Assembly (NCBI RefSeq): GCF_030052815.1
Contig: NC_079495.1
Location: forward strand, 56,584,773-56,648,772
DNA: 64,000 nucleotides
Origin: Hevea brasiliensis
Lineage: Eukaryota > Streptophyta > Magnoliopsida > Malpighiales > Euphorbiaceae
Direction of reading: 5' to 3'
How positions within the stretch are numbered: the stretch's first letter is position 1; each line of letters begins with the position of its first letter. The position numbers and the translations under genes were made by a program. Below the pieces are notes generated by a model, which worked only from the letters and a program-made list of their open reading frames with translations, had not been told where the DNA came from and ran no database searches. This document shows positions 22,416 to 33,745 of this stretch, in pieces.

Positions 22416-23387
22416 TTGGGCCCATTATACAATTGTTGTATAATTTAAAGCCCATAATTTAGCCTAAACCTAATTAAATGGTTTAATTAGGAATTTCAGT
22501 CACACAATTAATTTATGAAAATTATTTTCATGGAATTAAATTTGGAAAAAGTTTCTAAATTTAAATTTATTTGAATAAGATTCAAATTTAATTTTTAGTT
22601 GAATGTATGATATTCAATTTAATTTTAAGTATGTATATTTTATTTAATTGTTAAATTTTAAATATGCATGATGGATGATCATGGACAATAAAAGACCAAT
22701 GTGATTGGATTTGTTTCTTTTCTTTTCTTTTGGGATGTAAAATAATTAATTTTATTTTAGTAGCATGTATCATAAATGTTATGATAACTTAGGATGTAAT
22801 TTCATTTATTTAAGGACTATAAAGTCCATAATCTTGTATATTCACCTTGGTATGCCAAGGGTTACAATGTAATTGGATTGCAAGAAGAACAAGGAGGTCA
22901 AGAGCATTGGTGGGACCAGTAGGAGGAGATCAAGATCAAGGGTTGATTATGTACTCCTTCAGCAATTCTTGTAAAATGAATGAATGAAATAAACCTAGGA
23001 ATGCCCTGATTCAATTCTTGGTGGCTCAAAATTGAATCCCTTAGAAAGTCCATGATCATACCATATCATTTATTTATCCATGTATGCATGAGATGTGTAT
23101 GAATATATGCAAGTATGTGATATATGCATGCCAACTGGATAATGTGCAGAGTGAGACCATAATAATAATTAAGCTGACCACAAAATCTTCCAAACAAATG
23201 ATTAAGTTGAAAATGGTATAATTATAATAATTATATCATGGCCCTCCATTGAGGTAGTTATTTGAAGAAATTTTAAATACTTGCATTATTGGCTATAAGA
23301 GCTTGGAAATGATGCATTTGTTTAAGAGATTTTCTTAAGAATAATTGTTAAGCATAAGATGTTGTAAGTATGTAAATGGTTAGTGGC

Positions 23388-23600
23388 CAATAATGGATGT
23401 GCCTGAGGTCATAAAAATTATTTGCATGCCTACTAGCTCAATGGGATCAACTTAACTAATGCAAGATAAATCAATAATGGATGTGCCTGAGATTTTGAGC
23501 ATTAGGGGCCAAATAAATGATTGAACCTCACATGAGATGTGATGGGCAAGGAGTTGCTCACTTATAGTTTATTATAATTCCAATAATGGATGTGCCTAAG
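23388..23600 (+). repeat. Three dispersed copies of a 20-bp leader motif
   Basis: CAATAATGGATGTGCCTGAG occurs at about 23388 and 23472, and with one change (CTAAG) at 23581, spaced 84 and 109 bp. It lies between the PBS side and gag of C1. The C2 leader is truncated before this part, so no second copy is available for comparison. Confidence 0.7.
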
Positions 23601-23801
23601 GATGATCAATAAGACTATAAGAATTCAATCACCCACTAGAAATCCATCCAACTAGGATTTCCGTTTCCTACTTTGGAAGTGTAGGATTCGCCAAGTTAGT
23701 GGGAGGACCAATTTGATTAAAAGATCATAATCATTTTGGTTAATTACTTGATACATTTACTAATTAATCTTGTTATTTCTGCAGTTTATTTTCTAATAAT
23801 A

Positions 23802-24742
23802 ATGAGCACACAGTAACCCCCACCATCCAATATCCTTGCGAGTATACTTGATCATAAAAGGTTGATAGGACCTAATCTTTCTTATTGGCTCAGAAATTTA
23901 AAACTTGTCCTGAACCTATAACATATTGAATATGTTCTAGATTTAAAGATTCTTGATCCCTTACCTCCAGGGGCCACTCCAGAGGAATCAGAGACTTTGG
24001 ACAAGTAGAAGGAGCATGATATGAGAGCCAGATGCTACATGCTTGCTTCTATGACTAATGAGTTACAAAAGCAACATGAACATATACAAAGTGCAAATGA
24101 GATCCTTCTTCACCTGCAAGAGTTGTATGGTGAGCATAGTAGGAATGCTAGATATGAGATATCTAGACAACTATTCCGCATGAGGATGTCAGAGGGACAG
24201 AATGTAGGAGATCATGTCCACAAGATGATTCAGCTTATTAAGCAGCTGGAATATCTTGATTTTCACTTGGATTTCCAACTGCAGACGGATTTGATCCTTT
24301 AGTCCCTACCAGTGTCATTTGGGAATTTTGTGATAAATTTCCATATGACTAAGCAAGAATGTACTTTGGCTGGCTTGCTTAACATACTAGTTATTGCCCA
24401 AAAGAATATGCCAGGCAATAAAGGAAAAGAGGTGGGTTTGGTTGCATCTTCTTCTTCTACTAGAAAGTCCAAGAAGAAGAAGGGCAATAAGAAAAAGAAA
24501 CCTCAAGTTCCTGAACCTTTAAAGAAGATAGCCAAACATAAGGGCAAGACCGAAGCTGACAAAGGCAAAGGAAAGTGTTTCCATTGCCAGAAGGATGGGC
24601 ACTGGAAGAGGAAATGTCCAGAGTATATTGTTTCTCTAAAGGACAAGAAAGATAAACCTTCAGAAGGTATGTCTATATCTTGTTATTTAGATTCTGATGA
24701 TGCTTATAGTTCATCTATAGCTTGGGTTTTAGATACTGGCTA
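23802..24742 (+). pseudogene. C1 gag: copia capsid and CCHC nucleocapsid
   Basis: The ATG at 23802 begins MSTQ, then TAA where a coding triplet is expected. The UBN2-type copia gag is recognisable through IGPNLSYWLRNLK, HMRAR-type helices, NEILLHLQELYGEHSRNARYEISRQLFRMRMSEG and HVHKMIQLIKQLEYL (frame 24021-24302). A frameshift leads into a lysine-rich linker and the zinc knuckle CFHCQKDGHWKRKC (24312-24743). Stops are present near 23817, 23928, 24007 and 24300. Gag packages copia RNA; this copy is dead. Confidence 0.85.
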
Positions 24743-25988
24743 GTTCTCACATTACTTTTGATATGCAGGAACTAGCAAGTAGTAGCAGCTTGCAGACACA
24801 AGATGTTAGACTCCGAATTGGCAATGGCTCAACTGTTGAAGCTTTAGCCGTAGGATCTAAATCTTTGTACACGTATGGACATATTTTGTATTTAAATAAT
24901 ATTTTGTATGTACTTGATGCTTTTAAGAACATCATTTCTGTATCTAGTTTGACTAGAAATGGTTATGAATTTCAGTTCACAAATGATGTTTGCAATATTT
25001 ATTTTGGAAATGAATATGTTGGCTCGGGTTATATGCATGATGGAATTTATTATTTGGATCATAATGTTAAATACAAATCTAATGCAAGTAATCTAAAAGA
25101 ATGTAATGCCATAATGAAAACAACTCAAGTTCAAAACATCTTTGGCACTTAAGATTAGGTCATATTACAGAAGATAGGATTGCAAAGCTGGAGAAAATGG
25201 GGATTTTATCCTTATTAGGTTTTGAACCTACTCCAACTTGTGAATCCTGCCTTCAAGGCAAAATGACTAGATCACCTCTTATTGGACAAAGGTTAAGAGC
25301 TGAAAATATTTTGGAACTTATACATATTGATGTATGTGTTCTATTTAAGGAAATGGTTAGAGGTGGTTTTCATTATTTTATTACCTTTATCGATGATAAA
25401 TCAAGGTTGTATTTGATAAAATACAAACATGAATCATTTGAAAAGTTCAAAGAATTTAACTATAAAGTGGAAAATCAAACAGGAAAAAGTATTAAAACTC
25501 TTCGATCAGATCGGAGATGTGAATACTTAAGTACTGAATTTGATGAATACTTGAAAGAGCATGGCATTATCTCCCAGCTGACTTCTTTAAGAATGCCACA
25601 ATTAAATGGTGTATCTGAGAGGAGAAATCGTACCCTATTAGACATGGTACATAGTATGATGAGCTATACTGACATGCCACTATCCTTTTGGGGATATGCA
25701 TTAGAATCAGTTTTGCATATTCTGAATAGGATTCCATCAAAGTCGGTCTCTTCCACACCTTATGAGATATGGCATGGAAGAAAATCAAGTCTTAAACATA
25801 TTAAGATTTGGGGTTGTCCAGCTTACATTAAAAAGTTGAAGACTGATAAATTAGAAACCAAATCAGAAAGGGGTCGATTTGTTGGATATCCAAAAGAAAG
25901 TTTTGGATATTATTTTTATTTGCCTACATCACAAAAGGTTGTGGTAAGTAGAGATGCCATATTTCTTGAACAACAATTTATTCAATAA
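24743..25988 (+). pseudogene. C1 pol: protease and integrase
   Basis: The protease begins at AWVLDTG (DTG active site, 24721-24741), followed directly by TAG and a frameshift. The frame 24763-25152 carries the rest of the protease. A pre-integrase segment (HLRLGHIT) leads to integrase in 25197-25988 with CESCLQGKM (zinc region), HIDVC as first aspartate, LRSDRRCEYLS as second aspartate (copia usually has SDRGGE) and VSERRNRTLL with the glutamate, then PYEIWHGRK and GYPKES. Domain order protease-integrase-RT is diagnostic of Ty1/copia. TAA at 25986-25988. Confidence 0.87.
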
Positions 25989-26341
25989 GGTGGCAAAGGA
26001 AGGCAAATAGAGTTAGAATTAGAGAATTTTGACCAACCAATAAATCAAATGGATATAGATCCATCTAGTCAACCTATGCCTATTGATGAAATATCTACAA
26101 TAATTCCTTGTAGATCAACCAGGATATCTCATCAACTAGAGAGATATGGTTTTCTTCATGCAGATGAACAAGAGTTATTTGCTCATGAAGAAATAGATCA
26201 TAGAGATGATCCTATTACCTATGAAGAAGCTATATCAGATATAGACTCTTCTAAATGGATTGAAGCTATGAAATCCAAAATTGATTCCATGAATAAGAAC
26301 CAAGTTTGGGATCTTGTTGACCCACCTGAACGTATAATACC
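25989..26341 (+). pseudogene. C1 pol: linker and N-terminal RT, up to the array insertion
   Basis: RT domain start with TYEEAISDIDSSKWIEAMKSKIDSMNKNQVWDLV (frame from 26049). It is cut at 26341 by the family B array and resumes at 50645 as IGNKWVFKKKIGSDG, so the two sides join in frame once the TSD is reduced to one copy. Confidence 0.87.
26337..26341 (+). repeat. TSD ATACC, left copy
   Basis: The same five bases follow the last LTR at 50640-50644. This single TSD encloses all five family B LTRs. Confidence 0.94.
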
Positions 26342-29300
26342 TGTAACACCCTCCCTGTACCAACTCCGTACATTCTACTATTCCGGTGACCGGTGTCGGT
26401 CCGGACAGCTAGAACGTCCTGAAAAATATTTAAACTAAAGTCGGGAATCATAATTAACTCAAATATTAATAAGAAAAATTTAGTAAAAATTTTTGAAATA
26501 AAATATAACCAAGTTAAATGAGCCGGTGCCCTAGCGATGGGTAACCAGAGGGAAGTTGCGGTTCTCGCAACGAGGAGCCCTAGACCCGGGGGAAAAATTA
26601 TAAAATAATTTTTGGGACTCCAGAGAAGGGTTATTGAGGTTCCCATGGCATTAGAATGCCAAGAAAATACCTAGAAAAATTTTTCAATCAGTACAGACAA
26701 TTTTGACCCGTTAAGCCAAACGGAGGGCATTTTGGTCATTTCGCCTTCAGAGGTGATTTTTGGCCGACTTGTCCAGTTGAGTAAATAATTAATATGACAT
26801 AAAATATGAAGAAACATTACTAGAAATTAAATTGAAAATGAGTAGTGGAGGAAAGGAAAGAAAATGAAGAAAAAAGCTTATTTATGACATCATGGTGATG
26901 TCATTAAGAAAATTTTGACCAATCACAATTAAACCATCAATTGACTAACTAATAAAGAGACTAAATGAAGACTAAATAACAAAAAATTGCAGCAGCCACC
27001 CCTCCTTCCTCATGCAGCCGAAACCCTAGTCCCATAGCCACCCTCCATTAAAGCTTTTTCAAGCTTTAGATTTCCATCATTTCCACCATATTTCCCTACC
27101 CTCTAAATACAAAAATTAATTATTTCACCTTGAGAAGAAGATTGATAGTAAGAAGAAGAGAAGAAAGTGAAGAATTTGAGATTTTGAAAGGCTCCTAAGT
27201 GAGGTTAGTGCTATCCTTTCACTCTCACTCCTTTAATCCTTGTTAGAGCATCATTTTAAGTTAAGAAATTGTAAGAATTTAAAGTAAATTATATGTGTTA
27301 GGGCATCTTCAATTTTTGGCAGCCCTAAGGAAGGATGAGGTTGATTGTTTTAATGAATTTAGAATGGATAGAAATGATGTTTAAGGTATGAATATGCATG
27401 GATGTTGAACTAGTGTGCTAATTGAGGTTTATGGGTAATTTAAATTGGACATTAGGGTTTTGAGAAGTGAAACTTGGATTTAGCTTATGAAATTGTGAAA
27501 GAACATTATAAGGGTCAATTAGTGACCATTTTAGGTATGTTGACCATGAATTGGACTGAAAAATAGTATAGCCAAGTGAATGTGTAGGCTGCCTTGTTAG
27601 TGCAGCAGAGTGACTGAAATTTCAGTCCACTTGCACAGCCATAACTTTGGCTGTGTAGGTCCAATTGATGTTTGGCCAATTGGACATGAAACTAGGCTTA
27701 TAATGGCACATTTTTACTGAAGAAACCATGCCCAAAAGACAAAAGCAAGACCAAAACTTGGCCCCAATCCGGACACACTGCAACAGCCCTTGCAGAATTG
27801 ACCAAATGAACAGTAACTGTTCATTTGGCCATAACTCACTGTAGATTTGGTCAATTGACCTGAAATTTTTACAGCAACAATTTAAGACACAGACAAACAA
27901 CTTTCATGAAGAAACCTACCCCAAATTATGGCCAGAACCTAACCTAAATGGCAGTGGCAGTCACTGTTCATGTTACTGTAGATATGGTAATTTCTGCAGA
28001 ATGGAAATCCGGCCAGCTGTGGTTTTTGGACCATATCTAGAGCTACAAAACTCCAAATTGAGTGATTTAAAAAAGGAAATTCAACTAGACAAAATAAGGA
28101 ACAACTTTCATGTTTGCCATTTCTTCAAATTTCCACTGTAACAGTTCCAAATGGAACAGAAAAGTTATGGTACAAAATCTGAAAAATCTGCTCCTTTTGT
28201 TTAATGCTTAGAAATGGTATTAACGCTCAATGCCAACAAGTTTTAAACACAAAATGTGGTATGTTGGGAGTGCCAAAACCAATGTACCTAATTTCTACCT
28301 AAAAGTCAACATTTTAGTTGACCATAGAGGTGAATAGTAACACCAAAACTTGAAATTCAAAGATTGAAGAATTTTAAAGTATCGAATGCCCTAGTATACC
28401 TAACAAGATTGGTTTGGATAGTTTGGTATGCCAATAGGGTTCAGTTAGCAGTACTGCACATGGCAATATGCCATTCCGTGATTTTATGGCTTTTAGCCAT
28501 TTTGACATTATATTGAGACTTGGCCTCGTGCCTAATATTATTCTGACTTGTTAGCTGCTCATTACACACCGGAGATGCATATGTGACCGATGGTGTGACG
28601 GCCCGAGGTACTAGATACCCAGTGCCAGTTTACCCGTTATCCAGTCCAGTCGTCTAGTGTAGGTTACTTGGGGCAACCAAATGAATAAAAGTGGACAAAG
28701 TAAATGATATACAAATACCAAACAAATAAAACGTATACATTCACTACACATTTAATTTCTTACTATTTTCTTTTATTATATTATTGCACCACTAAGCCTT
28801 ATTGCTTAGCGCGTTGCTTTTGCCACGCGTAGGTACTGGAGATACAGATCGTGAGCCCAGTAGACCACAGACTGGGTGAGTCCATCCTGCAGACTGCACG
28901 ATGTCCGTGTCACCTCAACTTCGCAGGCATTGGTAGGACATTAGGTGTCATTTTGACATTTTGTAACTTAACTTTGTTTTTCTCCTATGTAATTAAACTT
29001 GTGTAATGTATATTGATGTTTATGTAAATTATGAAAATTGTACTTGTGAATGGAAAAGTAAATGTTTATTGTGATTTATATGTGATCATCACATGTGATG
29101 GATGATTGAGAACTGGAATTGAAATGTTGTTGAGATCTTAATATTGAGATTTTGCTGATAAATTGAAGTTGGGATTGTTTGGTAATTATTTGGAAGTGTT
29201 TTTAACAGGTTCCGAAGAACTGTTTTCTCCATTTTTAGCCGGTACTCCGCCGGATTTTCTTTAAAATTTTCGGAACCTCAAATAAATAATAATTTCTATA

Positions 29301-29437
29301 AATGGCTTAAATAAATCATATTTCATAAATTAGCTTCAAAAGCATGATACAAATTAAATAAGGTATATTAGAGTGTGCCAGTACACCGTGTGGCATTACT
29401 TACTCGGGTATACTGTACACGGGTAAGGGGTGTCACA
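26342..29437 (+). repeat. LTR-B1, 5' LTR of E4 (3096 bp)
   Basis: Starts TGTAACACCCTCCCTG and ends GGTAAGGGGTGTCACA, followed by a PBS, so it is a 5' LTR. It contains the 21-bp palindrome ATGACATCA-TGG-TGATGTCAT (26884-26904), a CCAATCAC box (26919-26926), donor-like GAG|GTTAGTGC (27203/27204), the CCAATTGG-type hairpin (27659-27685) and the CCAAATGAACAGT hairpin near 27803-27829. It pairs with LTR-B5. Confidence 0.94.
26884..26926 (+). promoter_or_regulatory. Putative promoter elements in LTR-B1 (palindrome and CCAAT box)
   Basis: A perfect 9+3+9 inverted repeat ATGACATCA/TGATGTCAT lies 542 bp into the LTR, then CCAATCAC 15 bp downstream. The same pair sits at a similar offset in LTR-B2 (34300), the LTR at 60913 (61461) and, weaker, in E3 (about 19799). 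The half-site TGATGTCA is one base from the bZIP site TGACGTCA. The location upstream of a conserved splice donor suits a promoter. This is inference; no obvious canonical TATA box is shared. Confidence 0.4.
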
Positions 29438-29562
29438 TTTTTGTGGTATCAGAGCATGGTTTAGGCATTTCTAGGCCTAGATTGAGTCCATACCATGCAT
29501 TGCATTTGTAAGAGTCGAGGTGACACTAACGCAGATCTGTTTATCTTTCTTATTTTGAATAG
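27204..29562 (+). other. Predicted leader intron of E4
   Basis: Donor GAG|GTTAGTGC at 27203/27204 in the LTR. Acceptor with a pyrimidine-rich lead, TTTCTTATTTTGAATAG|G, ending at 29562, three bases before the gag ATG. It would remove 2.36 kb including the PBS. E5 has the same pair (34619/34620 and 36993). The donor departs from GTAAGT at one position but is identical in all readable B LTRs. Confidence 0.45.
29444..29456 (+). other. E4 primer-binding site (tRNA-Met)
   Basis: TGGTATCAGAGCA, six bases after the LTR end at 29437, complementary to the 3' end of initiator tRNA-Met. Confidence 0.94.
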
Positions 29563-29565
29563 GAT

Positions 29566-30650
29566 ATGGACCCTTCATCTCAGAGAGCCGTTGAGGAGGA
29601 AGTGGAGAGTCATGCTCCACCGCAAAGAATGAGACTGGGGCATGAGAGAATCTGCTCCGCCACTCAAGCGAGCTGCTCAGCCTCCACAGCCATGTTTCAA
29701 AGAATGGCCGACTTCTTTAGACAAATGGTCAGGTAATGCCGACCACCACCACCACCACCACCACAGCCAGTAAATCACACTGAAAGGCTAAGAAAGTTTG
29801 GGGCGTGGATTTCTATGGCAAGAGAGAAGATGACTCATTGCAGTAGAGAATTGGTTGAACATAACAGCAGAGTCCTAAAACAACTCCACCGCACTCCAGA
29901 GCAAAACACGAAGTCGCCATATCATTGCCGCAAGATGATGCATATGAGTGGTGGGACATCGTGTCGATGAAGTGCAAATGTAAGTCAGAATTGGGAATTC
30001 TTCCTCTCTGAAATCAAGAAGAAATATGTGGGTACCAGATACCGGAAGAGAGAAGAAGAGAGTTTATTAACTGAGGCAGAGACAGTGTCGGGTCGAATAT
30101 GAGAAGGAATTTGTAAGATTGAGCCGCTATGGAAGGGAGATAGTCCCTAATGAAGCTGAAAGGTGCAAGAGATTTGAAGAGGGACTAAATGACAACATCA
30201 AGATCCAGCTCACTGCCTTGGGAATCATAGAATTTACCAAGTTAGTGGAAGCTGCAATAAAGGTGGAAAAAGTAAGAATCAATGAGCAGACCAGAAGGGA
30301 TAGACAGCAGAAGAGGGGCCCGGGTCAGTCTAGTTCAGCTCCTGCATTTGGGAAGAAGTTCAAGGGTCCTCCTGCACAGAGTTCAGCTCAGCCACGTGGT
30401 CGTGGTCGGGCCTGGGGCCCAGTTACGCTCACCCCTAGGAGAGGTCAGTCCACACCATCAGTGGGCAGCTCTCCAGGGATGGGGTTCAGGGGACTAGCCC
30501 CAGCATCTTCTGCGTGTCTACACTGTCAGAAATGACATAAGGGGGAGTGTTGGAGAGTGACTAGTGCCTGCTTGAGGTGTGGGTCAACAGAGCATCAGCT
30601 GAGGAACTGTCCACGCAGAACTACTACAGCTGCTCCAACACAAGCAGAAA
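29566..30650 (+). pseudogene. E4 gag
   Basis: The ATG at 29566 gives MDPSSQRAVEEEVESHAPP, matching E5. The frame breaks repeatedly to about 30118; a CAC/CCA triplet run lies at 29744-29763. It is open again at 30119-30535 (LSRYGREIVPNEAERCKRFEEGLNDNIKIQL, the gag core). TGA at 30533 replaces the tryptophan of KWHKGEC, after which the second knuckle [15 protein letters not shown] is at 30569-30613. Several breaks fall at CAG/CTG sites when compared with E5 and may be sequencing errors. Confidence 0.82.
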
Positions 30651-31669
30651 GACCTGCTCCTGCACCACAGAGAGGTAGAAAATCTGGCAGATCTGATGCA
30701 GTGGGACCATCACAGAGGCCTGCATCCGAGCCAGCAGAGAGGCCAGATAACAGACCACCAGCCAAGAATTATGCCCTGAGAGCTCAGGAGGAGCAAGATG
30801 CCCCGGACGTCATCAGGGGTACGTTCTTCCTCTACACTACACCTGTGCATGCATTGGTGGATCCAGGATCCACTCATTCCTACATTTGCATCAACTTACC
30901 CGTAGAAAGGGGGATACTAATAGGGGAGAGTGACCAAGACATTCTGGTCACTAATCCATTGGGTCACAGTGTAGTGGTGAACAAGGTATACAAGGGTTGC
31001 CCGTTAAGGATTCAGGGGTATGAATTCTTGGCAGACCTGATTGAGTTGCCCTTCCACGAGTTTGACGTGATTTTGGGAATGGACTGGTTTTCACGTCATC
31101 AGGCAATAGTTGATTGCAAATTGAAGAGAATTTCTCTAAAAACTTCAAAGGGTAATGAGATCACAGTTGTGGGGGAAAGGACAGATTTCTTGTCCAATGT
31201 CATCTCAGCCACAGTTGCAAGAAGAATGATGAGAAAAGGCTGTGAAGCCTACCTAGCACATGTGGTGAATACTAGGCAGGCTAAGCCAAACCTGAGTGAC
31301 ATACCCACAGTAAGTGACTTCCCAGAGGTATTTCCTGAGGAGTTGCCTAGTTTGCCACCAGAAAGGGAAGTCGAATTTGCTATTGAGACACTGCCGGGTA
31401 CAACACCCATTTCCATTGCTCCTTATAGGATGGCACCCACTAAATTGAGGGAGTTGAAAACTCAGTTACAAGAGTTGCTTGATAAGGGGTTCATACGCCC
31501 CAGTGTGTCACCATGGGGAGCTCCGGTCTTTGTTGTGAAAAAGAAGGATGGGACTTTGAGGCTATGCATTGATTCTTGGCGATTGAATAAAGTGACGGTG
31601 AAGAACAAATATCCGTTGCCTAGAATTGATGATCTGTTTGATCGGTTGAAGGAAGCGAGTATTTTCTAA
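30651..31669 (+). pseudogene. E4 pol: protease and N-terminal RT
   Basis: Open frame continuing from the gag knuckle (30557-31669). Linker, then protease with [10 protein letters not shown] and [11 protein letters not shown], then RT with [54 protein letters not shown] (the usual CIDYRQLNK altered) and [13 protein letters not shown]. It stops at TAA 31667 through a base change or indel just before [10 protein letters not shown]. Confidence 0.87.
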
Positions 31670-32878
31670 GATTGATCTTAGATCGTGGTATCATCGATTG
31701 AGGGTGAAGGATGCGGATGTGCCAAAGATCGCATTCGGGACCGGTATGGGCATTATGAGTTTACGGTGATGCCCTTTTGCCTAACTAATGCACCAGTGAA
31801 TTCATGGACCTTATGAACCGTATCTTCCATCCATACCTAGATCGGTTCGTAGTGGTCTTTATTGATGATATTTTGGTGTATTCCAAGACCGAGGAAGAAC
31901 ATGATGAGCATTTGAGGATTGTTCTACAAACCACGAGAGAAAAGAAGTCGTATGCTAAGTTGTCCAAGTGTGACTTTTGGTTGAATGAGATTGCATTCCT
32001 TGGACACATAGTGTCAGCTGATGGGATTAGGGTGGATCCCAAGAAAATAGAAGCAGTGATGGAATGGAAGCCTCCTAGAAACACAACTGAGGTCAGAAGC
32101 TTCTTGGGGCTAGCTGGGTATTATAGGAGATTTGTGAAGGGATTTTCCCCAATAGCTGCTCCAATGACCAAGTTGTTACACAAGAATGTCCGATTTGACT
32201 GGAATGACAAGTGTCAGACCAGTTTTGAGAAGTTAAAGGCTATGTTGACAGAGGCACCAGCAGCACACACCAAGGTCGAGAAAGGACTTCGTGGTCTACA
32301 GTGATGCCTCTCAAAATGGGTTAGGGTGTGTATTGATGCAAGAGGGGAAGGTGGTCGCCTATGCTTCCAGGCAGCTAAGGCCACATGAACAGAATTACCC
32401 TACCCATGATTTAGAGCTTGCAGCAATTATCTTCGCACTGAAGATATGGAGGCATTACTTGTATGGTGAAAAGTGCTATATTTACACAGACCACAAAAGT
32501 TTGAAATACTTGCCAACCCAGAAGGAGCTCAACCTTAGACAGAGGCGATGGATTGAGTTCTTGAAGGACTATGATTGTGTAATTGACTACCATCATGGGA
32601 AGGCAAATGTAGTTGCTGATGCTTTGAGCAGAAAATCCATGACAGCCTTGAGATCATTGAATGCCCGTCTAACTTTGATTCGAGATAGAGCTGTTTTGGC
32701 TGAGTTGCAAATGAGGCCAAACTTGCTACAGCAGATTTTAGATGGGCAAAAGGCAGATGAGAAGCTAATGGCTATTATGAGCAAAATCTCAGAGGGAAAA
32801 GCAACTGATTATGAGGTGAAAGCAGATGGGTGTCTCAGATACAAAGGAAGACTGTGTGTACGGATGATGGGGAATTGA
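31670..32878 (+). pseudogene. E4 pol: C-terminal RT and RNase H
   Basis: Frameshifted stretch 31670-31803, where CAG and CTG sites differ from E5, then RT with [23 protein letters not shown] and [16 protein letters not shown] (31804-32270). A short frameshift near 32270 is followed by RNase H (32291-32878): [39 protein letters not shown] with the catalytic glutamate kept, [10 protein letters not shown] and [17 protein letters not shown]. It is the best-preserved RNase H in the window. Confidence 0.87.
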
Positions 32879-33745
32879 AGGCCAGATTCTAAAAGAGGCA
32901 CACACCGTGTATATGCTATGCACCGTGAAGTACAAAGATGTATCATGATCCAAGCTTCGTATTGGTGGCACAGTATGAAGAGGGACATAGCCGACTATGT
33001 GACTAAATGCTTGACATGCCAAGTCAAGGCAGAACATCAAGTTCCATCGAGTTTGCTACACTATACGCATACCGAATGGAAATGGGATCGGGTCACCATG
33101 GATTTTGTAAATGGTCCGCTCTCACCGGAAGAAACATGATGCAAGATGGGTGATAGTTGATAGATTGACAAAGTCAAGACACATTCTCGCCGATTAGACT
33201 GACTACTCACTGGAGAAGTTAGCAGAATTGTATATCAGTGAGATAGTTAGACTGCATGGAATTCCACTTTCCATCATATCTGATCGAGACCCAAGGTTTA
33301 CATCAAGATTTTGGAAGAAGTTGCATGAGTCCTTGGGTACATAACTCCATTTCAGCACAGCTTTCCATCCTCAGACGGATGGGCAATCAAAAAGAGTAAT
33401 CCAGGTCCTTGAGGATATGCTGAGGAGTTGTGTCATTGAGTTTGAGGGAAGTTGGGATAGATACCTCCCACTGGCAGAGTTTGCATACAACAATAGCTAC
33501 CAAGCTAGCATTCAAATGGCCCCATATGAAGCACTGTATGGGAGAAAATGTAGAACTCCAGTGTGCTGGACTGAATTGGGTGAAGACAAATCGTAGGGCG
33601 GACACTGTGAAACAGGCTGAGGAGAAGGTAAAATCAATCAAAGCCAACTTAAAGGTTGCCTCAGACAGACAGAAATCTTATGCCGACCTGAAGAGAAAAG
33701 AAATAGAATATGTGGTTCGCGACAAAGTGTTCCTCAAGGTGTCAC
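32879..33745 (+). pseudogene. E4 integrase, interrupted by E5
   Basis: The zinc region ([14 protein letters not shown]), MDFV first aspartate, VIVDRLTK, SDRDPRF, an altered DGQS motif and [19 protein letters not shown] are readable across several frames. The frame stops at TAG near 33595 and at other breaks. At 33402-33417 the flanks of the E3/E5 intron-like segment are joined without it. Coding ends at LKVS (GGTGTCAC, 33738-33745) where E5 inserted. The remaining C-terminus is at 43558 and again at 47096. Confidence 0.84.
33741..33745 (+). repeat. TSD GTCAC of E5, left copy
   Basis: GTCAC precedes LTR-B2 and recurs directly after LTR-B3 (43558-43562). In uninterrupted copies such as E5 the site reads CAAGGTGTCACCATGG, so this is a true target duplication. 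It identifies 33746-43557 as one complete inserted element. Confidence 0.93.

Larger units (their letters stand above)
22260..23801 (+). other. C1 untranslated leader
   Basis: About 1.5 kb between the E3 insertion point and gag, with no coding signal. Its 3' two-thirds match, inverted, the C2 leader at 51368-52487 plus 56513-56706 (for example CAATTGTTGTATAAT near 22430). This proves that both are leaders of the same copia family. The first 150 bp are rich in inverted repeats; 23388-23600 carries three copies of a 20-bp motif. Confidence 0.8.

Noticed and set aside
29744..29763. CAC triplet run giving a polyhistidine stretch (also 37180-37197)
   Set aside because: A simple-sequence run in gag at homologous positions of E4 and E5; no sign of an added tag or vector.
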